A program made the position numbers and the translations under genes. Source: Deltaproteobacteria bacterium (lineage in GTDB: Bacteria > Desulfobacterota > Deferrimicrobia > Deferrimicrobiales > Deferrimicrobiaceae). From it: DNA of 8,628 nt. Below, in pieces: positions 1 through 6,800 of this stretch (position 1 is its first letter; every line of letters starts with the position of its first letter). Under the pieces are notes generated by a model. It was given only the letters and a program-made list of their open reading frames with translations. It was not told the origin of the DNA and searched no databases. Location of the stretch: NCBI GenBank assembly GCA_003105225.1, contig PQAK01000111.1:1-8628 (forward strand), in the 5' to 3' direction.

Positions 1-1538
1 GGGATGTCCAGCCCTTCCCGCAGGAGATTGATCCCGATGAGGACGTCGAACTTCCCCAGGCGCAGGTTGCGGATGATGTTCACGCGCTCCACCGTATCGA
101 TGTCGGAGTGGAGGTACTGGACGCGGATCCCCTGCCCTTCGTAATGCTCGGTGAGGTCTTCGGCCATCCGCTTCGTGAGCGTCGTCACCAGGACGCGTTC
201 CCCCGCCGCGGCCCGGGCCCGGATCTCCCCGAGGAGGTCGTCCACCTGACGGTCTGCCGGCCGCACCTCGACCTCCGGGTCGACAAGGCCGGTCGGCCGG
301 ATGATCTGCTCGGCCACCGCCCCGTGGCTCTGTTGCAGCTCGTAGAGTCCCGGCGTGGCGGAGACGAATACCGTCTGCCCGACGATCCGGTCGAACTCCT
401 CGAACCGGAGCGGCCGGTTGTCGAGCGCCGAGGGGAGGCGGAAGCCGAACTCGACGAGCGTCTCCTTCCGCGAGCGGTCGCCGTTGTACATCCCGTTCAG
501 CTGCGGGACGGTGATGTGGGATTCGTCGATAAACGTGAGGTACCCCTCGGGAAAATAGTCCAGCAGGGTGTAGGGCGGCTGCCCGGGCTTCCGGCCGTCC
601 AGGTGCCGCGAGTAGTTCTCGATCCCGCTGCAGAATCCCATCTGCCGGATCATCTCCAGGTCGTACACGGTCCGCTGCCGGAGGCGTTCGCGCTCCAGCA
701 CCTTTCCCTGCGCCTCAAGCTCCTTCAGGCGTCCCGCAAGCTCCGTCTCGATCCCCTCGACGGCGCGCTCCAGGTGGTCTTCCGGGGTCACGTAATGGCT
801 GGCGGGAAAGACGACCGTCTCCCGCACCTCGTACAGCCTCGTCCCCCGGAGCGGCTCCACGTAGCGGATCCTCGCGACCGTGTCCTCGTCGTACTCGATG
901 CGCAGGACCCGGTCCTCCTCGTACGCGGGGAAGAGCTCGACGACATCCCCCCGCACCCGGAAGGTGCCCCGGTGGAAATCGACGTCGTTGCGCTCGTACT
1001 GGATGTCCACCAGCCGGCGCAGCAGCGCGTTCCTCGGGAACACGGCCCCCTCCGAGATCCGCACGGTCAGCCGGTTGTAGAATTCCGGGGAGCCCAGGCC
1101 GTAGATGCAGGACACGGAGGCGACGACCACCACGTCGGTCCGCGTCATCACCGAGCGCGTGGCGCTGTGCCGCATCTTGTCGATCTGCTCGTTGATCGAC
1201 GAGTCCTTCTCGATGAAGGTATCCGTCTGCGGGATGTACGCCTCGGGCTGGTAGTAGTCGTAGTAGGAGACGAAATACTCGACGGCGTTCCCGGGGAACA
1301 GCTCCTTGAACTCGGCGTAGAGCTGGGCGGCAAGCGTCTTGTTGGGGGCGATGACCAGCGCGGGCCGGTTCGTCTCCGCGATGACGTTGGCCATCGTGAA
1401 CGTCTTCCCGGAGCCGGTCACCCCCAGGAGGACCTGGCGCGGCATCCCCTCCGAGAGGCCGGCCACCAGTTCCCGGATCGCGTCCGGCTGGTCCCCCGAC
1501 GGGGAGAACGGCGACTGCAGGCGGAACCGGTTCTCCAA
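1..1538 (-). CDS. uvrB: UvrABC excinuclease subunit B, C-terminal part beyond window
   Basis: UvrB is the DNA-damage-verifying helicase-like subunit of nucleotide excision repair. It is loaded by UvrA, clamps the lesion-bearing strand with a beta-hairpin, then recruits UvrC. The visible 512 residues follow E. coli UvrB almost position for position: Walker A GVTGSGKT at 39-46 (Lys45), the tyrosine-rich hairpin base YYDYYQPEAY at 92-101, helicase motif II DESH at 338-341, YCSGIENYSRHL-like and SATP motifs, and motif V GINLLREGLD at the window edge. About 150-160 residues are missing, including motif VI and the C-terminal UVR domain that binds UvrC. The chosen start is TTG at 1538, because it gives the usual N-terminus (MENRFRLQSPF) and has AAGGAGG nine bases upstream. 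The GTG at 1545 is in another frame. The gene lies 61 bp downstream of cysS on the same strand and probably shares its transcript. Identity is certain; only the start codon is less so. Confidence 0.97.
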   Translation of the reverse strand, partial: MENRFRLQSPFSPSGDQPDAIRELVAGLSEGMPRQVLLGVTGSGKTFTMANVIAETNRPALVIAPNKTLAAQLYAEFKELFPGNAVEYFVSYYDYYQPEAYIPQTDTFIEKDSSINEQIDKMRHSATRSVMTRTDVVVVASVSCIYGLGSPEFYNRLTVRISEGAVFPRNALLRRLVDIQYERNDVDFHRGTFRVRGDVVELFPAYEEDRVLRIEYDEDTVARIRYVEPLRGTRLYEVRETVVFPASHYVTPEDHLERAVEGIETELAGRLKELEAQGKVLERERLRQRTVYDLEMIRQMGFCSGIENYSRHLDGRKPGQPPYTLLDYFPEGYLTFIDESHITVPQLNGMYNGDRSRKETLVEFGFRLPSALDNRPLRFEEFDRIVGQTVFVSATPGLYELQQSHGAVAEQIIRPTGLVDPEVEVRPADRQVDDLLGEIRARAAAGERVLVTTLTKRMAEDLTEHYEGQGIRVQYLHSDIDTVERVNIIRNLRLGKFDVLIGINLLREGLDI

Positions 1539-1547
1539 CGCGCACCC

Positions 1548-1554
1548 CCTCCTT
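1548..1554 (-). promoter_or_regulatory. Strong ribosome binding site for uvrB (TTG start)
   Basis: The minus strand reads AAGGAGG, a full anti-16S match, nine bases before the TTG at 1538-1536. No ATG or GTG in the UvrB frame lies near it, so this site decides for the rare TTG start. Confidence 0.75.
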
Positions 1555-1599
1555 AAATTATACGGTGCCCCGTTGGGAGCGCAGCGGCCGGGGAGAGCG

Positions 1600-3045
1600 C
1601 TATGCCTTGTACTTCCAGGAGGTGCCGGCCTTGGAGTCCTCGAGGAGGACGCCCAGCGCGTCGAGCTCTTTCCGGATCCGGTCGGCCTCGGCGAAGTCCT
1701 TCCGGGCGCGGGCATCCCTGCGCGCCTCGATCCGGAGGAGGATCTCCTCCTCCGTCAGGGCATGTCCCCCCTCCGCCTGGAAGTAATCCTTCGCCGGTTC
1801 CCGCAGCAGCCCCAGCACGTCGAACAGCGGCCGGAGGACGGCGTAGCCCGCCAGGAACCGCCCCGCCTTCTCCGTCTCCGCGGCGGGGTTCGCGGGGACC
1901 AGCCGGTTCAACGCCCGGACCGCGTCGAAGATGCGACCCAGGGCAGCGGCCGTGTTGAAGTCGTCGTCCATCGCCTCGTCGAACCGTTCCGCCGCCTCGC
2001 GCAGGGGGGAGAACGCCTCCCCCTCCGGCACGGACGACGCGCGCGCGCCGGCGGCCTCGCAGGCCTCCGCCTTCTCCTTCACGCGGTACAGGCGGGATAG
2101 CCCGGCCTTCGCCTCCGCGAGGCTCGTGTCGGAATAGTCGATCGGGCTCCGGTAATGGCTCGACGCGAAGAAGAACCGGAGCACGTCGGGCTTCACCTTC
2201 GCCAGGACCTCGCGGAGCGTGAAGAAGTTCCCGAGCGACTTGCTCATCTTCTCGTTGTCGATGTTCACGAACCCGTTGTGGATCCAGTAGCGGGCATACG
2301 GCTTCCCCGTCGCTCCCTCCGACTGCGCGATCTCGTTTTCGTGGTGGGGGAACACGAGGTCCTTCCCGCCGCCGTGGATGTCGAACGTCTCGCCCAGGTG
2401 CTTCATGGCCATGGCGGAGCACTCGATGTGCCAGCCCGGGCGCCCGGGCCCCCAGGGGCTGTCCCAGGCGGGCTCCCCCGGCTTCGACGCCTTCCAGAGC
2501 GCGAAATCGAGCGGGTCCTTCTTCCGCTCGTCCACGTCCACCCGAGCCCCTGCAAGCAGGTCCTCCGTGTTCTTTCCCGACAGCTTCCCGTAGCCTGGGA
2601 ATCCCTTGACCGAGTAGTAGACGTCCCCGTCCACGACGTACGCCTTGCCCGTCTCGACCAGGCGGCCCGCGAGCCGCAGGATCTCCGGGATGTGGTCCGT
2701 CGCTCGGGGCTCGATGTCGGGGCGCAGCAGCCCCATCCGGTCGAAGTCCTCGTAGAAGGCCCGGATATACCGTTCCGCGATCTCCCGGGACGCCACCCCT
2801 TCCCGGTTCGCCCGCCGGATGATCTTGTCGTCGATGTCGGTGAAGTTGCGCACGTAGGTGACGTCGAACCCGCGCTGCCGCAGGTACCGGACGATGATGT
2901 CGAACGCGACGTTGGCGCGGGCGTGCCCGATGTGGCAGAGGTCGTACACGGTGACGCCGCAGACGTACATCCGCACCTTCCCCGGCTCCATCGGGAGGAA
3001 CGGCTCCTTCCGGTTCCCGAGGGTGTTGAAGACGCTCAATCCCAT
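1600..3045 (-). CDS. cysS: Cysteinyl-tRNA synthetase
   Basis: This cytoplasmic class I aminoacyl-tRNA synthetase activates cysteine with ATP and charges tRNA-Cys. The 481 residues are a normal full length. Visible hallmarks are the HIGH signature at 38-41, the KMSKS loop at 266-270, and the four zinc ligands that give cysteine selectivity without editing: Cys29 (MYVCG), Cys209 (HIECS), His234 and Glu238 (FPHHENE). The DALR and C-terminal tRNA-binding region follows, ending in a charged helix and SWKYKA. The ATG at 3045 begins MGLSVFNTL, typical of the family. It lies one base after the TGA of ispDF (TGA-A-ATG), so translation is probably coupled to the upstream gene; GGGAG about ten bases upstream can act as ribosome binding site. 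No T-box or other leader is possible at this spacing, so control must come from the operon promoter or an internal one. Confidence 0.98.
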   Translation of the reverse strand: MGLSVFNTLGNRKEPFLPMEPGKVRMYVCGVTVYDLCHIGHARANVAFDIIVRYLRQRGFDVTYVRNFTDIDDKIIRRANREGVASREIAERYIRAFYEDFDRMGLLRPDIEPRATDHIPEILRLAGRLVETGKAYVVDGDVYYSVKGFPGYGKLSGKNTEDLLAGARVDVDERKKDPLDFALWKASKPGEPAWDSPWGPGRPGWHIECSAMAMKHLGETFDIHGGGKDLVFPHHENEIAQSEGATGKPYARYWIHNGFVNIDNEKMSKSLGNFFTLREVLAKVKPDVLRFFFASSHYRSPIDYSDTSLAEAKAGLSRLYRVKEKAEACEAAGARASSVPEGEAFSPLREAAERFDEAMDDDFNTAAALGRIFDAVRALNRLVPANPAAETEKAGRFLAGYAVLRPLFDVLGLLREPAKDYFQAEGGHALTEEEILLRIEARRDARARKDFAEADRIRKELDALGVLLEDSKAGTSWKYKA

Positions 3046-3046
3046 T

Positions 3047-4237
3047 TCAGCCCGCTCCCGTTCCGGATCCGGAAGAGGGACGGAGCCCCGCCAGCAGGGC
3101 CACGGCCCACGCCGAGATCCCTTCTCTTCTCCCCTCGAAGCCCATGCCTTCCGTGGTCTTCCCCTTCAGGCTGACCCGGTCCGGCGAAACGGCGAGAAGG
3201 TCCGCGATCGAGGATCGGAGCGCCTGCGCGACCGGCGCGATCCTGGGCTCCTCGCATACCACCACGGCGTCGAGGCCCACGAGGGAAAACCCCAGGGTTT
3301 CCATCCGCCCGCGCGCATGCTCGAGGATCTTCCTGCTGGAGATCCCCCGGGTTTCCTCCCTGCCCGGAGGGAAATGGAGGCCGATGTCCCCGTCGCCCAT
3401 GGCCCCGTAGATGGCGTCCGCGACGGCGTGCAGCAGGACGTCGCCGTCGGAGTGGCCCAACAGCCCCTTGTCATGCTCGACCTTGACCCCTCCCAGCCAG
3501 AGCTCCCTTCCCTCGACGAGCCGGTGGGCGTCGCCTCCCAGCCCGATCCGGAATCCCGCTCCCTCGCCGAGCAGCCCTTCCGCCATCCGGAGCTCCTCGG
3601 GGATCGTGATCTTCAGGTTCGCCTCTTCGCCGGGGATCGGCGTCACGGGGAAACCGGCCGCTTCCACGAGCGATGCGTCGTCGGTTCCCCGCAGCCCGGA
3701 GGCCGCCGCCTTCCCATAGGCGGTCCGCAGGATCCCGGCGCGGAACGCCTGCGGGGTCTGCGCCCGGAACAGCCCGGACCGGTCGACGGTGGACAGCGTC
3801 TTCCCCTTCCCGTCCCACGCCTTCACGGTTTCCCGGACGGGAACGACGGGAACGACGGCGCCGTGCTCCCTCGCCAGGTCCACGCAGCGCGCCAGGAGAT
3901 CCCCGGAGACGAACGGCCGCACCGCGTCATGGACGAGGATCACTTCCGCATCCTCGGGCACGGCCGCGAGGGCGTTGGCGACGGAATCCTGCCGCTCCGC
4001 CCCCCCGTCGACCACCTGCAGCACTTTCGGCCCTCCGCGGTACGATGCCGTTTCGTCGGCCGGCATCCCCGCGGGAAGCGCCAGCAGGATCCCGTCGACC
4101 CGCGGAGAGGCCGCCAGCGCGGAAATCGCACGGTCGACGATGGGCCGCCCCCCGAGGGGGAGAAACTGCTTCGGCACGCCGGCGCCCATCCTCTTTCCCG
4201 CGCCGCCGGCGACCACGATGGCCACGACCTTAGGCAT
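3047..4237 (-). CDS. ispDF: Bifunctional IspD-IspF enzyme of the MEP isoprenoid pathway
   Basis: One 396-residue polypeptide carries two non-consecutive steps of the methylerythritol phosphate pathway. Residues 1 to about 226 are IspD (MEP cytidylyltransferase, making CDP-ME): nucleotide-binding GGAGKRMG at 11-18, PKQF with Lys23, HDAVRPF at 103-109, ETVK at 136-139 and KITIPEE at 209-215. Residues about 228-385 are IspF (MECDP synthase): metal ligands Asp236 and His238 (GGDAHRL) and His270 (34 residues later, as in E. coli D8/H10/H42), Asp284 in GDIGLHF, and TTEGMGF with Glu363. A Gly/Ser-rich tail of about ten residues ends the protein. Start ATG at 4237 gives MPKVVAIVVAGG and has GAGGA just upstream. 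IspE, which acts between these two steps, is not in the window. The IspF loop after GDIGLHFP is PGREETRG, instead of the usual DTDP..KG pattern. Fused IspDF enzymes are known from alpha- and epsilonproteobacteria and some other lineages. Confidence 0.96.
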   Translation of the reverse strand: MPKVVAIVVAGGAGKRMGAGVPKQFLPLGGRPIVDRAISALAASPRVDGILLALPAGMPADETASYRGGPKVLQVVDGGAERQDSVANALAAVPEDAEVILVHDAVRPFVSGDLLARCVDLAREHGAVVPVVPVRETVKAWDGKGKTLSTVDRSGLFRAQTPQAFRAGILRTAYGKAAASGLRGTDDASLVEAAGFPVTPIPGEEANLKITIPEELRMAEGLLGEGAGFRIGLGGDAHRLVEGRELWLGGVKVEHDKGLLGHSDGDVLLHAVADAIYGAMGDGDIGLHFPPGREETRGISSRKILEHARGRMETLGFSLVGLDAVVVCEEPRIAPVAQALRSSIADLLAVSPDRVSLKGKTTEGMGFEGRREGISAWAVALLAGLRPSSGSGTGAG

Positions 4238-4327
4238 GTTTCCTCGAAAGGAGCGCGAACCGGCGCCGGCGAGGGCGTCGGAGGCTACGCGTCGCTGAAA
4301 GCAAGGCGTCTCGGGGGTGGAAAACGG
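4238..4327 (-). other. 90-bp intergenic spacer carD-like/ispDF
   Basis: This is the widest gap inside the minus-strand gene block. I see no T-run-tailed hairpin and no convincing -35/-10 pair. It contains a 10-bp palindrome CCGGCGCCGG (4260-4269) and, at its end, GAGGA serving as the ispDF ribosome binding site. Read-through from the carD-like gene is therefore assumed. Confidence 0.4.
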
Positions 4328-4816
4328 CTACAGATTCAGGAAGCGGCGCAGGTCCGCCTCCACGGCTTCCTCCGTTATGGCCTTCGCGAGGGAGATCTCC
4401 TTGACGAGCAGGGAACGCGCCGTGTCCAGCATCTTCCGCTCGCCGAAGGAGAGGGCCTTCTCGGCCTTCAGGAGGAGCAGGTTCCGCAGGACCTCGGCGA
4501 TTTCGAAGGGGGAACCGGACTTGAGCTTGTCCATGTACTGGCGGTACCGCCGGTTCCACGGCTTCGGCTCGACGTCGATCTCCCTCGCGCGGAGGATCTT
4601 GTAGACGGAGGTGACGGCGCGGCTGTCCATGATGCGGCGCAGGCCCACCTGTTCCGTGTTGGAGACCGGGACCATGATGGTGATGCCCGTATCGAGGATC
4701 CGCATGACGTAGAAGGATTCCCGCCTTCCCCCGGAAATCGATTTCGTTTCAATGGATTGGATGATGCCGACGCCGTGGGCCGGATAGACGGCCATATCCC
4801 CCACCTTGAAGCTCAT
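4328..4816 (-). CDS. CarD/CdnL-family RNA polymerase-binding transcription regulator
   Basis: The 162-residue protein has the two-part layout of CarD/CdnL proteins. Residues 1-60 are the Tudor-like RNA polymerase interaction domain (FKVGDMAVYPAHGVG at 3-17, then a beta-strand-rich stretch ending MVPVSNTEQVGLR). Residues about 65-160 form the alpha-helical DNA-contacting domain. Trp87 (PWNRRY) matches the tryptophan that, in mycobacterial CarD, wedges at the upstream edge of the transcription bubble. LSFGERKMLDTAR at 122-134 and the acidic-then-basic C-terminus are also typical. Such proteins bind the RNA polymerase beta subunit and stabilise open complexes, often at rRNA and housekeeping promoters. 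The ATG at 4816 is chosen because MSFKVGD is the family N-terminus and GGAGG lies ten bases upstream; longer reading in the same frame runs into the divergent gene. It is first in a presumed operon with ispDF, cysS and uvrB, 90 bp ahead of ispDF. Family assignment is firm; which promoters it serves is unknown. Confidence 0.93.
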   Translation of the reverse strand: MSFKVGDMAVYPAHGVGIIQSIETKSISGGRRESFYVMRILDTGITIMVPVSNTEQVGLRRIMDSRAVTSVYKILRAREIDVEPKPWNRRYRQYMDKLKSGSPFEIAEVLRNLLLLKAEKALSFGERKMLDTARSLLVKEISLAKAITEEAVEADLRRFLNL

Positions 4817-4851
4817 TGGACGCAGACCTCCGAGGAGTTTCGGGAAGTGTC

Positions 4852-4881
4852 TTGGAGCATCACCGAATGATGTATTATAAT
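4852..4881 (+). promoter_or_regulatory. Probable promoter for the DUF362/activase operon, sharing its -10 with the divergent promoter
   Basis: A perfect TATAAT stands at 4876-4881 on the plus strand, with TTGGAG (4852-4857) 18 bases upstream as a weak -35 (TTG only). Transcription would start near 4888, giving about 29 bases of leader before the ATG at 4917. The -35 is poor, so this direction may be weaker or need an activator. The -10 overlaps that of the minus-strand promoter. Confidence 0.5.
4858..4872. repeat. Short inverted repeat CATCA-N5-TGATG inside the divergent promoter
   Basis: CATCA and TGATG are perfect inverted copies separated by CCGAA (TTCGG on the minus strand). The element fills most of the spacer of the plus-strand promoter and covers the expected minus-strand transcription start. 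It could be an operator half-site pair or a small UUCGG-looped hairpin at the 5' end of the minus transcript. The arms are only five bases, so chance is possible. Confidence 0.3.
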
Positions 4882-4902
4882 CAGCGGATTCCCATCCGTC
4901 AA
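4874..4902 (-). promoter_or_regulatory. Sigma70-type promoter for the carD-like/ispDF/cysS/uvrB operon
   Basis: On the minus strand, TTGACG (4902-4897, five of six consensus bases) is followed by exactly 17 bases and a perfect TATAAT (4879-4874). Transcription would begin near 4867, giving a leader of about 50 bases before the ATG at 4816. Spacing and match make it the best promoter in the window. Its -10 lies in the palindrome ATTATAAT, which also gives TATAAT on the plus strand. The -35 overlaps the first in-frame ATG of the plus-strand gene, which supports using the later ATG there. Confidence 0.75.
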
Positions 4903-4916
4903 TGCGGGGTTTCTGC

Positions 4917-5984
4917 ATGCAGTCGACAGTCTGGTTCACGGACCTCTCCGCTCCCCCCGGGAAAAGCCTTCTGGACAAGACGGGGGACCTCCTCCGCGCC
5001 GCCGGGCTTCCCGAAAAAATCGGGGCGGGCGACCTGACGGCGGTGAAGCTCCATTTCGGGGAGAAGGGAAACACCGCCTTTATCCGCCCCATCTTCGTCC
5101 GCAAGGTCGTCGAGGAGATCGCCGCGGCGGGCGGAAAGCCGTTTCTCACCGACACCAACACCCTCTACCTGGGAGGCCGGTGCAACGCGGTCGACCACCT
5201 GCGTACCGCGATCACGAACGGTTTCGCGTATGCCGTGGCGGACGCGCCGATCGTCGTCGCCGACGGGCTTCGGGGGGAAAGCGCCCTGCGGGTGCCGGTG
5301 AAAGGGAAGATCTTCCGGGAGGTATCCCTGGGAGCCGAGATCGTCAACGCCGACGCGATGGTGGTGCTCACGCACTTCAAGGGGCACGAGCTTTCGGGGT
5401 TCGGCGGCGCCATCAAGAACCTGGGGATGGGATGCGCCTCCCGGGCGGGGAAGCTGGCGCAGCACTCGAGCGTATCCCCGTTCGTCGACCCGGCGGCCTG
5501 CATCGGGTGCGGCACGTGCGTCGCCCACTGCCCGTCGGGGGCCATCGCGGTCGTCACGGAAAAGGCCCTCATCGACCCGAAGACCTGCATCGGCTGCGCG
5601 GACTGCATCGTCGTCTGCCCGGAGCACGCCGTGAAGATCGAATGGAACGAGGCGGGGCCCGCCGTGCAGGAGAAAATGGCGGAGCACGCCCTGGGGGTCC
5701 TCGAAGGGAAGAGGGGCTCCATCCTGTTCCTCACGTTCGTGACGCAGGTCTCCCCGTTCTGCGACTGCTACGGGAACAGCGACCGGCCCATCTCCCCGGA
5801 CGTCGGGATCCTCGCTTCGGACGACCCCGTCGCCATCGACCAGGCCTGCGCCGACCTCGTGATCCGCGCGTCCGGCTCGGACCCCTTCCGGAAAACCCAT
5901 CCTTCCATCGACTGGACGGTCCAGCTGTCCCACGGGGAGGCGCTGGGGCTCGGCTGCCGGAAGTACGAGCTCGCGGCGCTGTGA
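4917..5984 (+). CDS. DUF362 family protein with two [4Fe-4S] ferredoxin motifs
   Basis: This 355-residue soluble protein matches the uncharacterised DUF362 iron-sulfur family. The DUF362 core (residues about 40-185, including VKLHFGEKGN, THFKGHELSGFGGAIKNLGMG and conserved CASRAGK) is followed by a bacterial ferredoxin insert with two CxxCxxCxxxCP motifs: Cys195/198/201/205 and Cys224/227/230/234. The C-terminal part resumes with CDCY (Cys282, Cys284) and the family signature DVGILASDDPVAIDQA. No signal peptide or membrane segment is seen, so it acts in the cytoplasm. The start is uncertain: ATG 4902 has no ribosome binding site and overlaps the divergent -35, whereas ATG 4917 has GGGG upstream and gives the family-like MQSTVWFTDL. 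Its TGA overlaps the start of the activase gene, so the two are translated together. A role as electron donor or assembly partner for the activase is inference; no DUF362 ferredoxin reaction is firmly known to me. Confidence 0.92.
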   Translation: MQSTVWFTDLSAPPGKSLLDKTGDLLRAAGLPEKIGAGDLTAVKLHFGEKGNTAFIRPIFVRKVVEEIAAAGGKPFLTDTNTLYLGGRCNAVDHLRTAITNGFAYAVADAPIVVADGLRGESALRVPVKGKIFREVSLGAEIVNADAMVVLTHFKGHELSGFGGAIKNLGMGCASRAGKLAQHSSVSPFVDPAACIGCGTCVAHCPSGAIAVVTEKALIDPKTCIGCADCIVVCPEHAVKIEWNEAGPAVQEKMAEHALGVLEGKRGSILFLTFVTQVSPFCDCYGNSDRPISPDVGILASDDPVAIDQACADLVIRASGSDPFRKTHPSIDWTVQLSHGEALGLGCRKYELAAL

Positions 5985-6781
5985 GCTCCCGCCGCGTCCT
6001 CTTCGCGGGGATCGACGTCGGCTCCCTTTCGACCGACGTGGTCCTGCTCGACGGGAAGGGAACAGCCCGGGGGACCGCCATCGTCGCCACCGGCGCCTCC
6101 ACGCAGAAAGCATGCGAAGAGGCCCTTGAAAGGGCCCTCGCCGGCGCCGGCGGCACCGCCGCCGATATCGCGCTCACGGTCTCTACCGGCTACGGCAGGG
6201 AGAGGATCTCCTCCGCCGAGTGGAAGGTCACCGAGATCACCTGCCACGCGCGGGGAGCCCGCCACCTCTTCCCCGAGGCGCGCACGGTGCTCGACATCGG
6301 CGGGCAGGACAGCAAGGTCATCCGCCTCGGCCCGGACGGCAAGGTGGCCGACTTCGCGATGAACGACAAGTGCGCGGCGGGCACGGGACGGTTCCTGGAA
6401 GTGATGGCGCGGACCCTGGAGATGGACCTGGAACAGTTGGGGCCGAGGGCGCTGCTCTCCGGCCGGTCGGTCACCGTGAGCTCGATGTGCACGGTGTTCG
6501 CCGAGTCGGAGGTGGTTTCCCTGATCGCGTCGGGGACCCCCGTCGAGGATATCGCATGGGGAGTGCACCTGGCCATCGCGGACCGGATCGCGGCGCTCAC
6601 CGACCGGGTCGGCAGCGTCGCCCCGGCCGTCATGACGGGAGGCGTCGCGAAAAATCCCGCCGCCCGCAAGGCGTTGGAGGACCGGTTTGGCTTCCGGCTC
6701 CTCGTTCCCGAGGAACCCCAGCTGGCGGGAGCGTTGGGAGCGGCGCTCATCGCGCGCGAAAAGAGCCGGCCTTCCCACTGA
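5981..6781 (+). CDS. BcrA/BadF/HgdC-type ATPase, acyl-CoA dehydratase activase
   Basis: The 266-residue protein belongs to the ASKHA-fold ATPases that drive ATP-dependent single-electron transfer to 2-hydroxyacyl-CoA dehydratases, benzoyl-CoA reductases or double-cubane-cluster proteins. Visible features are the phosphate-1 loop GIDVGSLSTD at 10-19, DIGGQDSK at 105-112, and the two cysteines that in homodimeric HgdC hold one bridging [4Fe-4S] cluster: Cys131 (NDKCAAGTGRF) and Cys170 (SSMCTVFAESE). Their 39-residue spacing equals that of Acidaminococcus HgdC (127/166). The adenosine motif MTGGVAKN lies at 218-225. Length is normal for the stand-alone activator. The GTG at 5981 overlaps the TGA of the DUF362 gene (GTGA), which fixes the start by coupling and by the usual N-terminus. 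No dehydratase alpha/beta genes lie beside it, so its target is encoded elsewhere or is unusual. The cluster type implies oxygen sensitivity and an anaerobic setting. Confidence 0.94.
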   Translation: MSSRRVLFAGIDVGSLSTDVVLLDGKGTARGTAIVATGASTQKACEEALERALAGAGGTAADIALTVSTGYGRERISSAEWKVTEITCHARGARHLFPEARTVLDIGGQDSKVIRLGPDGKVADFAMNDKCAAGTGRFLEVMARTLEMDLEQLGPRALLSGRSVTVSSMCTVFAESEVVSLIASGTPVEDIAWGVHLAIADRIAALTDRVGSVAPAVMTGGVAKNPAARKALEDRFGFRLLVPEEPQLAGALGAALIAREKSRPSH

Positions 6782-6800
6782 CTCCCCGATCCGCCGCTTC

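Noticed and set aside
715..1545. A 276-codon minus-strand frame beginning with GTG directly after the uvrB ribosome binding site
   Set aside because: It is out of frame with UvrB and encodes a Pro/Arg/Gly-rich shadow. The TTG at 1538 gives the true UvrB sequence.
108..1556. A 482-codon open frame on the plus strand opposite uvrB
   Set aside because: The minus strand encodes UvrB with all motifs in place. The plus-strand product is low-complexity and has no ribosome binding site or known fold.
1557..1585. TATAAT on the minus strand upstream of uvrB as an internal promoter
   Set aside because: The position 17 bp upstream reads GCTGCG, unlike a -35, and the predicted start would fall inside the ribosome binding site and remove it.
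3833..3860. Tandem GGGAACGAC-type repeat
   Set aside because: It encodes the repeated VVPVVPV stretch of the IspD domain and needs no separate explanation.
4260..4269. CCGGCGCCGG palindrome in the carD-like/ispDF gap as terminator
   Set aside because: It has no room for a loop and no T-run, and such palindromes are frequent by chance at this GC content.
2858..4870. A 670-codon open frame on the plus strand opposite cysS, ispDF and the carD-like gene
   Set aside because: It is antisense to three clearly recognisable proteins. Its translation is arginine-, proline- and glycine-rich without any recognisable domain, as expected from third-position GC bias.
4817..5161. N-terminal extension of the carD-like protein by 115 residues
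   Set aside because: The extra frame runs through the divergent promoter and into the DUF362 gene. The ATG at 4816 has its own ribosome binding site and begins the family N-terminus.
5180..5980. N-terminal extension of the activase by 267 codons
   Set aside because: It overlaps the DUF362 coding frame and has shadow-type composition; the family begins at the GTG of 5981.
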